Assembly: GCA_038125665.1 (NCBI GenBank)
Contig: JAYPEI010000018.1
Coordinates: forward strand, 1 to 41,426
Length of the DNA stretch: 41,426 nt
Direction of reading: 5' to 3'
DNA from: CAILUG01 sp038125665
Lineage (GTDB): Bacteria > Pseudomonadota > Gammaproteobacteria > Pseudomonadales > Pseudohongiellaceae
The notes beneath the pieces are model-generated. The model did no database searches. It saw nothing but the letters and a program-made list of their open reading frames with translations, and was not told where the DNA came from. The first letter of the stretch is position 1; the number at the start of each line of letters is the position of its first letter. Below, piece by piece: positions 16,522 through 25,365 of this stretch. A program made the position numbers and the translations under genes.

Positions 16522-17307
16522 TTACCTTTTAATCTTATAGCTGTAAGTTAGCATCACTAATCCAGCCAGAATCATGGGTGCAGATAATAATTGCCCCTTG
16601 GTAAAAAAGTCGAACAACACGAAGCCTATGCCATAATCTGGTTCTCTAAAAAATTCTGCTAGAAAGCGCAGCACACCGTAACCTAGACAGAAAATCCCGG
16701 AGGCTGCCCATGGTGGTCGTGGTTTTCTTGTAAAAATATACAGCACTAAAAACAAAAATAATCCCTCGCCCATTGCTTGGTATAATTGCGATGGATGTCG
16801 AGGAAGCCCACTAGGATCGGCTGGAAAAATCATAGCCCATGAAACGTCTGTAGTTCTACCCCAAAGCTCACCATTGATGAAGTTGGCAATTCGACCAGCA
16901 CATAACCCCAGTGGTGTAAGAGGTGCAGCAAAATCAAACAGTGATACCATGCTTTTGCTGTGGCTTCTCGCAAATAGTTTTAGGGCAACTAGAACTCCGA
17001 GAAACCCCCCATGGAATGACATCCCACCGTTCCAAACTTGGAACAAGATAATCGGGTCTACAAGAAAATCTTTAAAATCATAGAACATCACATAACCAAT
17101 TCGACCACCAAGGATGACTCCCAACATGGCGTTCGTAATAAGGTCCGTCACCTGTTGCCTGTTAAGTACAGTAGAGGGTTTTTTACTTTGCTGTACACCT
17201 AACCACCAAGCCAAATAAAAACCTAAGAGGTAACTTAACGCATACCAATGTATTTGTAGAGGCCCTATACTCACAGCAACGGGATCAATTCTGGGATAAT
17301 CAATCAT
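16522..17307 (-). CDS. lgt: Phosphatidylglycerol--prolipoprotein diacylglyceryl transferase
   Basis: This inner-membrane enzyme of about seven helices transfers diacylglycerol from phosphatidylglycerol to the lipobox cysteine of prolipoproteins, the first step in lipoprotein maturation. The Lgt landmarks are HWYALSYLLGF, GGRIGYVMFYD, VWNGGMSFHGGFLG and the Lgt signature GRIANFINGELWGR, with RHPSQLYQA downstream. Length (261 residues) is typical. It starts one base after the ptsP stop, so the two are co-transcribed, and thyA follows after about 95 bases. Confidence 0.96.
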   Translation of the reverse strand: MIDYPRIDPVAVSIGPLQIHWYALSYLLGFYLAWWLGVQQSKKPSTVLNRQQVTDLITNAMLGVILGGRIGYVMFYDFKDFLVDPIILFQVWNGGMSFHGGFLGVLVALKLFARSHSKSMVSLFDFAAPLTPLGLCAGRIANFINGELWGRTTDVSWAMIFPADPSGLPRHPSQLYQAMGEGLFLFLVLYIFTRKPRPPWAASGIFCLGYGVLRFLAEFFREPDYGIGFVLFDFFTKGQLLSAPMILAGLVMLTYSYKIKR

Positions 17308-17308
17308 A

Positions 17309-19582
17309 TTAGTTATTCTGTAACGATCGTAGGAGTCGGTTAACCCCAGCTTTTTCTAGTTCATGATCCATAAAAACTTTAACAGCCTGTATATCTTCTT
17401 TCTGAAGGACTGCTTCTAATAATTCTTTTGCCTGGGTTAGAGAGATACTGCGAATAACAGCTTTTACTTTTAAAAGGTTATTAGCGTTCATTGATAACAC
17501 TTCGTAGCCCATCGCCATCAGTAAGACAGCTGCCACTGGATTACCGGCCATTTCACCACAGATTGACAAACTCTTACCGTGCCTTTGAGCTGCATCTGCT
17601 ATATTATTTAGTAATCTCAAAACTGCTGGGTGCATGGTAGAAAATAGCGCAGAAACTTGAGGGTTATTCCTATCCACAGCCAGTGTGTATTGTGTCAGAT
17701 CGTTGGAACCAACTGAAATAAAATCTACGCGACCTGCAAGTTGATCTACCTGCATAGCCAAACCGGGTACTTCTATCATGGCGCCTATGCTTGGTATGCT
17801 CGCCTTGAGTCCGTCCTCAACGAGCTCTGCATGGGCACGCCTAATTAACCTTGTAGCTCTATCTACTTCAGGAATCTGACTTACCATGGGCAATAGTATC
17901 TGCAAATTGTCTAAGCCTTCACTCGCACGAATCATGGCTCTCACCTGAGTTAAAAAAAGTTCAGGGTGATCCATACTGACACGAATTCCACGCCAACCTA
18001 AAAAGGGATTATCTTCCTTAATTGGAAAATATGGCAGTGGCTTATCACCTCCTATATCGAGAGTGCGCATAGTGACTAATTTAGGATGAAATGCCTCTAA
18101 TTGTTCACGGTAAATAATGGTTTGTTCACGTTCACTTGGGAAACTTTCGCGCAATAAAAATGGTACTTCTGTTCGAAACAAGCCGATCCCTTCTGCGCCA
18201 CGCTCAAGTGAGCGCAAAACATCAGTGATCAGACCCGTATTTACCCATAGCTCAATACGCTTACCGTCCAGTGTTTCCGTGGGTAACTCTTTAATACTGG
18301 CTAGCCCTACGCTAAGCTCGACTTCCTCTTTAACAATCTCCTCGAAAAGACGTCGCGTTTCATCCGAGGGGTTGCTGAAGAGTCTACCGTTGTAACCATC
18401 AATAATGAGCTCTTCACCATCCAGTTCAGCTAAGGGAAGTTCGCTGATTCCCATAACGGCTGGAATACCCATAGACCTAGCCAAAATGGCAACATGTGAA
18501 TGCTCTGAACCCTTACTCGAAATTAGCCCAACTAGATTTTCACGAGGTACCTCTGCCAGAGACGCCGCAGAGAGTTCTTCACTCATCAGAATAAAACGGT
18601 TAGGGAAAATACGTTCTTTTTTCTGCCTAGACTGCAAATATGAGAGAACGCGAATACAAAGATCCTTGATATCTGTCGCACGTTCTCTCAAGTAGGCATC
18701 TTCAATACGTTCCATTGAGGCCACGTATGATAGGGCAACCTTAGCCAAGGCACCCTGCGCCCAGTTACCTTGCTCGATTAGAGCTACTACCTCGGCGCCA
18801 AGAGAATCATCACTGAGCATATGTAAATAGGCATCAAATAACTCTCGTTCTTCTGGGCGTAGTTGGTTACGGATCTTAAACTTAAGTTCGTTGATATCTT
18901 GACGAACATTTTCTAAGCACTCATTAAAGTACTCGATTTCTCCTTTAACATCTTTCACCCGACGCATAGGGACGGCATTTAGGTCGGCTTCAGGAATTAA
19001 TGCTATTGCCGATGCTATGACAACACCGGGCGAGGCAGCTACTCCAGAAAAGTGGTTATCAACTCTTCGCTCTCCAGTAAGAGTGAGTTCTAAAACTGAG
19101 CCTCTAGCTAGAGCGTGTGCAATAATACCTGCGAGCTGAGCAGAAAGAGTAATTAAGAAAGCCTCATGTTCGCTATCAAAATCTCGAGTCTCTTGCTGCT
19201 GAACCACCAGAACACCCAGAACATCACCGTGATGAATAACTGGAACGCCTAGAAACGAGGAAAATGCCTCCTCACGCGTTTCTGGCAGATATCTAAAGCG
19301 TGGATGAGTTGAAACGTCAGCTAAATTAATCGGTTCTGCTCTTTCTGCGACCAAACCTACTAGCCCTTCCTCTGGGGCTAGTGAAACAACTCCAACTGCC
19401 GCTGAATCTAAACCCTCTGTTGCCATCAAGACATAGCGGTTAGTGTTTGTATCCAGCATATAAACTGAACACACTTCTGTATCAAGAGCCGCACTTACGC
19501 GATTTACCAAAATATCTAGCGTGGCACGTAAGTCCTCTGCAGTGCTAACCTCTTGAATGATACTACGCAGACTGTCGAGCAT
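17309..19582 (-). CDS. ptsP: Phosphoenolpyruvate--protein phosphotransferase PtsP (enzyme I-Ntr)
   Basis: This is the first enzyme of the nitrogen-related phosphotransferase system, which takes phosphate from phosphoenolpyruvate and passes it to NPr. It has an N-terminal GAF sensor domain (about residues 5-160) and the enzyme I phosphohistidine domain with H363 in SEHSHVAILARSMGIPAVMG. A C-terminal PEP-binding barrel follows, with EGIGLFRTEVPFL, LDIGGDKPLPYF, SVGSNDLTQYTLAVDR and the catalytic cysteine in SICGEMAGNP. Length (757 residues) is normal. It begins 11 bases after rppH, the conserved order in gammaproteobacteria. In E. coli glutamine inhibits the GAF domain, linking it to nitrogen status. 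Confidence 0.96.
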   Translation of the reverse strand: MLDSLRSIIQEVSTAEDLRATLDILVNRVSAALDTEVCSVYMLDTNTNRYVLMATEGLDSAAVGVVSLAPEEGLVGLVAERAEPINLADVSTHPRFRYLPETREEAFSSFLGVPVIHHGDVLGVLVVQQQETRDFDSEHEAFLITLSAQLAGIIAHALARGSVLELTLTGERRVDNHFSGVAASPGVVIASAIALIPEADLNAVPMRRVKDVKGEIEYFNECLENVRQDINELKFKIRNQLRPEERELFDAYLHMLSDDSLGAEVVALIEQGNWAQGALAKVALSYVASMERIEDAYLRERATDIKDLCIRVLSYLQSRQKKERIFPNRFILMSEELSAASLAEVPRENLVGLISSKGSEHSHVAILARSMGIPAVMGISELPLAELDGEELIIDGYNGRLFSNPSDETRRLFEEIVKEEVELSVGLASIKELPTETLDGKRIELWVNTGLITDVLRSLERGAEGIGLFRTEVPFLLRESFPSEREQTIIYREQLEAFHPKLVTMRTLDIGGDKPLPYFPIKEDNPFLGWRGIRVSMDHPELFLTQVRAMIRASEGLDNLQILLPMVSQIPEVDRATRLIRRAHAELVEDGLKASIPSIGAMIEVPGLAMQVDQLAGRVDFISVGSNDLTQYTLAVDRNNPQVSALFSTMHPAVLRLLNNIADAAQRHGKSLSICGEMAGNPVAAVLLMAMGYEVLSMNANNLLKVKAVIRSISLTQAKELLEAVLQKEDIQAVKVFMDHELEKAGVNRLLRSLQNN

Positions 19583-19593
19583 TATTTTTTCCG

Positions 19594-20088
19594 TCAGATA
19601 GCTGGATTATCGAGTGCAAGTTGCATCGATTGCTGTAATTCCTCAAGGGCCCTGCGATACACTTTACGCTTGAAAGAGACCACTTTTTCGGGAGGCTCCC
19701 AATAGTCTATCCACTTGAAACCTTCAAATTCTGGTTTATCTCCACAATCGAATCGAATTTTGCTGACATCTGCACGCATTCGTAACAAAAACCAGCGTTG
19801 CTTCTGGCCTATACATACAGGAGGAGACCGATAACGAACTAAATGGGATGGTAAGCGATAGCGTAACCATCTCTGCGTGCTAGCGATTATCTCTACATCA
19901 TGAGGACCAAGACCTATCTCTTCATGAAGTTCACGCAGAGCAGCCTCTTGCGGTGTTTCATTAACTTGAATCCCACCTTGAGGAAACTGCCACGCATCTT
20001 GGCCTACTCGTTTTGCCCAAAGAAGCTTGCCCTCATCATTAAATATAATCAAACCAACATTGGGTCTGAATCCATCAGCATCTATCAC
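19594..20088 (-). CDS. rppH: RNA pyrophosphohydrolase RppH
   Basis: This Nudix hydrolase converts the 5' end of mRNA to a monophosphate, which triggers RNase E decay. The N-terminus DADGFRPNVGLIIFN and WAKRVGQDAWQFPQGGI are diagnostic of RppH. The Nudix box spans about residues 38-60 with REL and EEIG. The start is a GTG at 20088 that fits the family's MIDDDGYRPNV beginning. Length (164 residues) is normal. It is the first gene of the rppH-ptsP-lgt-thyA-folA group, and its promoter should lie in the 258 bases upstream. Confidence 0.96.
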   Translation of the reverse strand: MIDADGFRPNVGLIIFNDEGKLLWAKRVGQDAWQFPQGGIQVNETPQEAALRELHEEIGLGPHDVEIIASTQRWLRYRLPSHLVRYRSPPVCIGQKQRWFLLRMRADVSKIRFDCGDKPEFEGFKWIDYWEPPEKVVSFKRKVYRRALEELQQSMQLALDNPAI

Positions 20089-20217
20089 GTATGGTTATCC
20101 TATTTTTTTACAGCTCGCTGTGGCCTGCTTTCCCAAGTATTCCTGCTGAATCACCTCCAAAGGTGCTAGAGACCCAGAAGCTAGTGACCCAAAGAAAGCG
20201 GGACAGGCCAGGAGAGA

Positions 20218-20247
20218 GGGCGCTCAAGTGTCAGACGGGGCGCTCAA
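20218..20247. repeat. Two direct repeats of GGGCGCTCAA, period 20 bp
   Basis: The ten-base unit GGGCGCTCAA occurs at 20218-20227 and again at 20238-20247 without mismatch. The 20-bp phase is about two helical turns. It sits in a GC-rich patch upstream of rppH and downstream of the iron permease. It may be a paired protein-binding site for rppH control, or a chance repeat. Confidence 0.5.
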
Positions 20248-20346
20248 ACTTTCCTGCAAACGCTAATTTATTTATCTTATGACTGATATTAGGCAAGACC
20301 CTGAGTTCACGCAAGCCAATGAAGCAGTTTCAGGTGAATGCAGGTC

Positions 20347-21972
20347 CTATTTGTGTGAGCTTGTCTCAACCGCAGTACTCTTAATCAACATGAGCACTGG
20401 TATAAGTCCTATTATTAGTAGTGTCACTGCTGGTAGAGCTGCTCGCTCCCATTGCCCCTCAGCCGTCATCTGATAAATACGGACGGCTAGGGTATCCCAG
20501 CCAAAGGGACGTAGAATCAATGTTGCTGGCATCTCTTTCATTACATCAACAAAAACCAGAATGAGTGCTGTCAGTAAACCGGGGCGAAGCAGAGGTATGT
20601 AGATGCGACGTAATAGTGTTATTGGATGCGTCCCCAGGGTTCGCGCTACCTCTACTAATACGGGACGAATAAAATTTATTCCAGCTTCTACGGGGGCATG
20701 GGCTACGGCAAGAAAGCGCACCAAATAGGCGATAAGTAAGGCAACTACTGTACCAATAAGCATACCTCGTAAGCCAATAATTGGCTCAAACGTCCTCTCT
20801 ATTAGTCTAAGACTAAGCAATATTCCTACTGCCAATACAGATCCAGGTAAGGCATATCCTAAAGTAGCAAGTCGTTGGGTCAAGTTAAGTAATATCGAAT
20901 TACTTGAAAAACGCTTGCTTACTACAAGCAGTAATGCCACCACTGTAGTTATAACCCCTGCAATTAACCCCAGTGCTAAGGTATGGCCAAGGAAGTCAGG
21001 GTAACGACTATCAATTTCGCCTAGACCAGTCTTAGACAACCAATATACCAACTGCCCTAAGGGTAGAATAAAAGCAAAGCCAATGACTTTCAGGCAAGTC
21101 CATATTGCAATCCACTTTCTCATACCTATCAATTTATATCGCTGAGGACGATGTACTCTGGTGCTGTAATACCTAGCCCCCCGACGACTGTAAGTTTCAA
21201 GCATCAAAGTGACAGTCACAAACAGCATTAATATCGTGGCTAACTGAGCGGCAACTGCGAGGTTAAAAAGTCCATACCAGGCATTATAAATAGCGGTTGT
21301 GAAAGTATCGAAATTGAAAACTGATACAGCTCCAAAATCAGCCAAGGTCTCCATCAACACCAAAGCAACACCACCAGCAATAGCTGGTCTAGCAGCTGGA
21401 ACAGCGACTCGCATAAATGCTTGCCAAGGAGATTGCCCAAGGCATCTCGCCGCGTCCATTAATTGACGTCCCTGACTTAAAAAAGCCGCTCGAACCAACA
21501 TATAAACATAAGGGTAGAGCGCAAGTGACAAAACCAATATTACCCCGGGGGCACTTTGGACAGAGGGAAACCAATGACTACTCCCGAACCAATCTCGGAG
21601 CAGCGATTGAACAGGGCCAGAATAGTTGAAAAGTGCCAGATAAACGAAAGCCATTACGTAACCTGGAACAGACAAAGGCAACATAAGTCCCCATTCTAAC
21701 CACTGTCGTCCGGGGAATTCGCACATTGTGACTAACCAAGCAAGCCCTGTACCCAATACGGCAGTCAAGACACCAACACCTAAAACAAGTAGTAATGTAT
21801 TTATTGTCAAACGGAGTATTTTGGCTTCGAGCAGATGCTCCCAGATAGAGATCTCTACACTCGTTAAAGTGCCCCATTGCCAAACAAGGAGCAAGATAGG
21901 GAAAACAACTAGCAACGCCAGCAAGATCCCACTGAGCGTCCAGGGAGAGAGAAACCTAAGCCCTCTATACAT
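20347..21972 (-). CDS. Iron(III) ABC transporter, fused permease
   Basis: This 541-residue inner-membrane protein contains two tandem six-helix permease halves, as in FbpB/SfuB. Each half has an EAA-type loop for the ATPase: DAARCLGQSPWQAFMRVAVP in the first and VARTLGTHPITLLRRIYIPLL in the second. It moves ferric iron delivered by the binding protein encoded upstream. Its ATG overlaps the stop of that gene (TAATG), so both are made together. No ATP-binding subunit gene follows; the next gene is rppH after 258 bases. The ATPase must be encoded elsewhere. Iron is inferred from the partner and its Fur site. Confidence 0.9.
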   Translation of the reverse strand: MYRGLRFLSPWTLSGILLALLVVFPILLLVWQWGTLTSVEISIWEHLLEAKILRLTINTLLLVLGVGVLTAVLGTGLAWLVTMCEFPGRQWLEWGLMLPLSVPGYVMAFVYLALFNYSGPVQSLLRDWFGSSHWFPSVQSAPGVILVLSLALYPYVYMLVRAAFLSQGRQLMDAARCLGQSPWQAFMRVAVPAARPAIAGGVALVLMETLADFGAVSVFNFDTFTTAIYNAWYGLFNLAVAAQLATILMLFVTVTLMLETYSRRGARYYSTRVHRPQRYKLIGMRKWIAIWTCLKVIGFAFILPLGQLVYWLSKTGLGEIDSRYPDFLGHTLALGLIAGVITTVVALLLVVSKRFSSNSILLNLTQRLATLGYALPGSVLAVGILLSLRLIERTFEPIIGLRGMLIGTVVALLIAYLVRFLAVAHAPVEAGINFIRPVLVEVARTLGTHPITLLRRIYIPLLRPGLLTALILVFVDVMKEMPATLILRPFGWDTLAVRIYQMTAEGQWERAALPAVTLLIIGLIPVLMLIKSTAVETSSHK

Positions 21973-23030
21973 TAATGATATCCCGCATTATCCATCAGCA
22001 TCACGGCTTCAGCCTGACGTCTTCCTGCTGCCTCTACATTAAGTTCGTCCTGACGGAACTCTCCCCAGCTTTGCACGAGAGGGTCGGCGACCACATTAGG
22101 GTTGGCAGGAAACTCCAAATTCAGCTCAGAAAACATCCTTTGGGGTTCTTTCGAAGCCAGCCAGTCTAGTAGCTTCATTGCCGCCTCTGGATTTTTGGCG
22201 TGGGTAGTTAATCCAGCACCACTTACATTTACATGCACTCCACTTGTGTCTTGGTTGGCCCAAAAAATTGCCACAGGTAGATCGGGGTTAGCCTGTTGTT
22301 CTTGACCAAGGTAGTAAGTATTAACTATTCCTATATCACATTGACCTGAAGCGATTGCTCGGATCAGTAGACTATCACTACTGAAAACATCAGTGGCTAA
22401 ATTTGACACCCAACCAGAGACAATTTGACTTGCTTTGTCAGCGCCTAATCTTTCTATAAGTGTGCCTACCAGGCTCATGTTGTACACTTTTTTACTAGTG
22501 CGCAAACAAAGTCGGCCTTGCCAAGTAGGATCTGCCAAAGCTTCATAGGTGGAAAGTTCGTTGGGGTCCACACGCTCAGTGGAGTACACGATGGTGCGCG
22601 CTCTAACACTAAAGCCAAACCATTCATTTTTAGGATCACGCAGATGGGCTGGGATGTTTTTATTGATAGTTTCAGATGTATAAGCTTGCAACAGGCCCAA
22701 CTGCCCAGCATGCCAAAGATTACCTGCATCCACCGTATAAAGTATGTCTGCGAAAGTATCCTCACCTTCTGCATCAAGTCGAGCTATTAAAGGACCCTCC
22801 TCGCCTGTTTGGAATTCCACTACAATTCCAGTCTCCTCAGTGAAACGATCAAACACTGGCTTAATCAGATGTTCTTGTCGCGAAGAATAAACAACTACGG
22901 GTAGTGTGTATTTTTCCTTTGGTTTTATTTCGCCTTCATTTACTTGGTTCTGATTGCCGCAAGCAACAAGTGCAAGAACACCTAAGTTCAAGCTATATTT
23001 GGTCAGTTGAGATATTGCTGACTTCATCAT
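21972..23030 (-). CDS. Iron(III) ABC transporter substrate-binding lipoprotein
   Basis: This 352-residue FbpA/FutA-type binding protein has a lipoprotein signal ending in LALVACGNQ, so the mature protein is likely membrane-anchored. The core begins PVVVYSSRQEHLIKPVFDRF, includes YTVDAGNLWHAGQLGLLQ, and carries the tandem tyrosines in IVNTYYLGQEQ that bind ferric iron in FbpA relatives. It is the first gene of a two-gene operon with the permease. A perfect Fur box overlaps its promoter, so it should be induced under iron limitation. Ferric iron, rather than another anion or metal, is well supported by the tyrosine pair and the Fur site together. Confidence 0.92.
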   Translation of the reverse strand: MMKSAISQLTKYSLNLGVLALVACGNQNQVNEGEIKPKEKYTLPVVVYSSRQEHLIKPVFDRFTEETGIVVEFQTGEEGPLIARLDAEGEDTFADILYTVDAGNLWHAGQLGLLQAYTSETINKNIPAHLRDPKNEWFGFSVRARTIVYSTERVDPNELSTYEALADPTWQGRLCLRTSKKVYNMSLVGTLIERLGADKASQIVSGWVSNLATDVFSSDSLLIRAIASGQCDIGIVNTYYLGQEQQANPDLPVAIFWANQDTSGVHVNVSGAGLTTHAKNPEAAMKLLDWLASKEPQRMFSELNLEFPANPNVVADPLVQSWGEFRQDELNVEAAGRRQAEAVMLMDNAGYH

Positions 23031-23102
23031 CGTATTTTTTCCTGGAAACCTAAAGCACTCTGGTAGTATTTGGTGGCTGAATTATCAACTCACTTGAGTG
23101 CT

Positions 23103-23121
23103 AATGATAATTATTATCATT
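23103..23121. promoter_or_regulatory. Fur box upstream of the iron transporter
   Basis: AATGATAATTATTATCATT is a perfect 9-1-9 inverted repeat with the Fur core TGATAAT-N-ATTATCA. It lies about 73 bases before the start of the binding-protein gene and overlaps the predicted -10 element, as expected for iron-dependent repression. Confidence 0.9.
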
Positions 23122-23132
23122 TAAGTCTGCAA
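23104..23132 (-). promoter_or_regulatory. Putative sigma-70 promoter of the iron transporter operon
   Basis: On the minus strand TTGCAG (plus-strand 23127-23132) and TATCAT (23104-23109) are separated by 17 bases. They form a plausible -35/-10 pair driving the binding protein and permease, with the Fur box covering the -10 and most of the spacer. Confidence 0.55.
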
Positions 23133-23212
23133 GTCTCTCTTTTCCCGTTTTTGGGTTATGAAAATGTCTAAGCTGGCCGCATCGAAAAAACTAATAGTTG
23201 TCCAATTTTTTC

Positions 23213-24589
23213 TTAGGAATCTTTTAACATTAGCCTCAGAAGACGATGCTTGATTGGGATAAGCTGATTGGTAGATCGTAAACCTAAATTTCTTAAGTAG
23301 ATCATTGTTGGGGCAAAGCGGGTTAAAAAATTAGACAAAATTCCTCTACTTTGCACCTCTAAATCCATTGATGATGAAAAATCAGAGGTAGAAAAGACTC
23401 TTTTGAATCCCTCCATCAAGGCCATCATACCCAGATTTTCCGGCTTTCTTCGTCTCTGGTAGCTGCTCAGCACTCTGATAGAGTTTAGCTCTCTATTATT
23501 CTTCTTAGCCTCGTCGAGAGTATGCTGCAAACATGCAACATCAGCGAAACCCAAGTTAATCCCCTGCCCTGCAAGGGGATGAATACTATGTGCAGCGTCC
23601 CCTACCAACACAACACCCTCTTGTACATAGTCGATCGCATGTTGTTGCAATAAAGGGAAAATTGCTGGGGTGTCTAGCACTTCTATCTCACCCAAACAGT
23701 TTTCAACAGCCTGTTGTATCCGAAATGCAAGCCCAGCAGATGATAAGTTAATAAGTTCCTCACTTAATGCTGTGTCGCAGCTCCAAACAATCGAGCAGCA
23801 GTTGTCACTTTTATCACCCGGTCTATGTAGCGGCAATAGTGCAAGTGGGCCGGTAGGTAAAAATACTTGCCATGCTGTGTGGTTGTGTCGTTTAGAACAG
23901 CGCACGGTGCAAACAAGTGCATTTTGCCCATAGCTCCAACTGCGAGTTTTGAAATCCATGCATGCCCTAACCCTGGAGTTCACGCCATCAGCAGCCACCA
24001 CCAAGGTGGATCTAAATTTAACATATTCTCCTGTTTTTTTAGAAAAAGTAAGTACTAGCTTTTTATCTTCATCACGCTGAATATCTTGTAATCTGTTATC
24101 ACTTCTAATGCAGACATTTGGCATTGATCTAGCTCTCTCTGCCAGTGCGGCAACTATAATATTGTTCTCAACCAAATACCCTAGTGCATCTGCTTGCACC
24201 TCATCGGCACTAAAATGAATGCTACCATTTCCCAGCGCATCCCAAACTCGCATTTGTAAGTAGGCTTCCACTCTCACTTTCTCTACGGCTTGCCATACTC
24301 CGAGTCGGGTTAGCAAATTCCTAGAGGCTAAGGTTAAGGCAGAAACACGGTTTGAAAATGGAGACTCCAACCGTGCTTCGTATATAGGCGCTAATGAGGG
24401 TAACTCTGCTTCATCAAAGAGGCTAACTTGCAAACCAAGATCTGCTAAAGCAAGTGCAGCGGTCAACCCTGCCATGCCCGCCCCAATCACGGCGATCTCA
24501 GTATCATGGGGTAGATCTCTTGGCCTTTCGGTTGCTTTGCCTCCCTTCTGAAAAAGTGAACTATCTACTTGTTGATCTGTGAGTTTCAC
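23213..24589 (-). CDS. UbiH/UbiF/VisC family FAD-dependent monooxygenase
   Basis: This flavoprotein hydroxylase of the ubiquinone-synthesis type has an N-terminal FAD loop (VIGAGMAGLTAALALADLGL), FSNRVSALTLASRNLL, a middle VVAADGVNSRVR motif, and the second FAD motif VLVGDAAHSIHPLAGQGINLGFAD. Such enzymes hydroxylate the ring of ubiquinone precursors; UbiI, UbiH and UbiF differ in position and cannot be told apart here by eye. It is 458 residues, somewhat longer than the usual 390-405, with about 25 extra residues at the N-terminus and insertions in the middle. It is divergent from ribA and appears to be a single-gene unit. Confidence 0.85.
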   Translation of the reverse strand: MKLTDQQVDSSLFQKGGKATERPRDLPHDTEIAVIGAGMAGLTAALALADLGLQVSLFDEAELPSLAPIYEARLESPFSNRVSALTLASRNLLTRLGVWQAVEKVRVEAYLQMRVWDALGNGSIHFSADEVQADALGYLVENNIIVAALAERARSMPNVCIRSDNRLQDIQRDEDKKLVLTFSKKTGEYVKFRSTLVVAADGVNSRVRACMDFKTRSWSYGQNALVCTVRCSKRHNHTAWQVFLPTGPLALLPLHRPGDKSDNCCSIVWSCDTALSEELINLSSAGLAFRIQQAVENCLGEIEVLDTPAIFPLLQQHAIDYVQEGVVLVGDAAHSIHPLAGQGINLGFADVACLQHTLDEAKKNNRELNSIRVLSSYQRRRKPENLGMMALMEGFKRVFSTSDFSSSMDLEVQSRGILSNFLTRFAPTMIYLRNLGLRSTNQLIPIKHRLLRLMLKDS

Positions 24590-24747
24590 CGAAATTTCCT
24601 GTTAATGAGGCTGCCTTGAGAATTTGCTTAAGTATTAATTATTCTTTTCGTCATTATCGCTTAATACGGGCAAAGATTCGTCATGAAACTGCGCTTTCTT
24701 GGCAATATCTGTTAATCTTGCACCCTTTTAAAAGGACAAGTCTTACC

Positions 24748-25326
24748 GTGAGTTTTGCGCCTCAGGCTATAGCCAAACTGCCTACTCGTTTTGGGGAGTT
24801 TACCATTACTATCTTTACTGAAGATGCCAAGGAGCATGCACTTCTCGTATTTGGTGAATTGGATACTTCTCAATCAGTACTTTGTCGCGTGCACTCAGAA
24901 TGCCTTACTGGGGATTCACTGTTTAGTTTACGCTGTGATTGTGGCCCACAACTTGAAGCTGCCATGACACAAATTGCTGATAATGGAAGTGGTGTGCTTA
25001 TATACTTACGTCAAGAAGGCAGAGATATAGGACTAGTTAACAAGATTAAAGCTTATGCTTTACAAGATGAGGGAGCCGATACTGTTGAGGCCAATCTGAA
25101 TCTGGGCCTACCTGAAGATGCACGTGCATATGCTATCTGTGAAAAGATGCTGGCTAGTATTCATGTTAATTCTGTGAAGCTGCTCACTAATAATCCTAGA
25201 AAAGTAGCCGCTTTACAGGCCATGGGCATAGAGGTGAGTCAACGCCTCCCCATTATTGTGGGGGAAAATACTCACAATCAGCACTATTTAAAGACTAAAC
25301 GCGCTAAGCTCGGCCATCTTGAATAA
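24748..25326 (+). CDS. ribA: GTP cyclohydrolase II
   Basis: This enzyme opens GTP in the first step of riboflavin synthesis. The zinc-binding motif ECLTGDSLFSLRCDCG, YLRQEGRDIGLVNKI, ALQDEGADTVEANLNLG and KLLTNNPRKV all match RibA. The open frame extends upstream to 24616. I chose the GTG at 24748 because it gives the family's short N-terminus before AKLPTRFGEF and follows an AAAGGA ribosome site; the extension has no family match. The product is 192 residues, the usual size for a single-domain RibA without RibB. No FMN riboswitch is visible in the 158 bases upstream. Confidence 0.94.
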   Translation: MSFAPQAIAKLPTRFGEFTITIFTEDAKEHALLVFGELDTSQSVLCRVHSECLTGDSLFSLRCDCGPQLEAAMTQIADNGSGVLIYLRQEGRDIGLVNKIKAYALQDEGADTVEANLNLGLPEDARAYAICEKMLASIHVNSVKLLTNNPRKVAALQAMGIEVSQRLPIIVGENTHNQHYLKTKRAKLGHLE

Positions 25327-25365
25327 CCATCTACGCATATGCTAGTCAATTGAGGCCACAGGACT

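Noticed and set aside
24616..24747. N-terminal extension of ribA
   Set aside because: The 44 extra residues have no match to RibA, and a ribosome site precedes the GTG at 24748.
24590..24747. FMN riboswitch upstream of ribA
   Set aside because: The conserved RFN-element blocks are not present.
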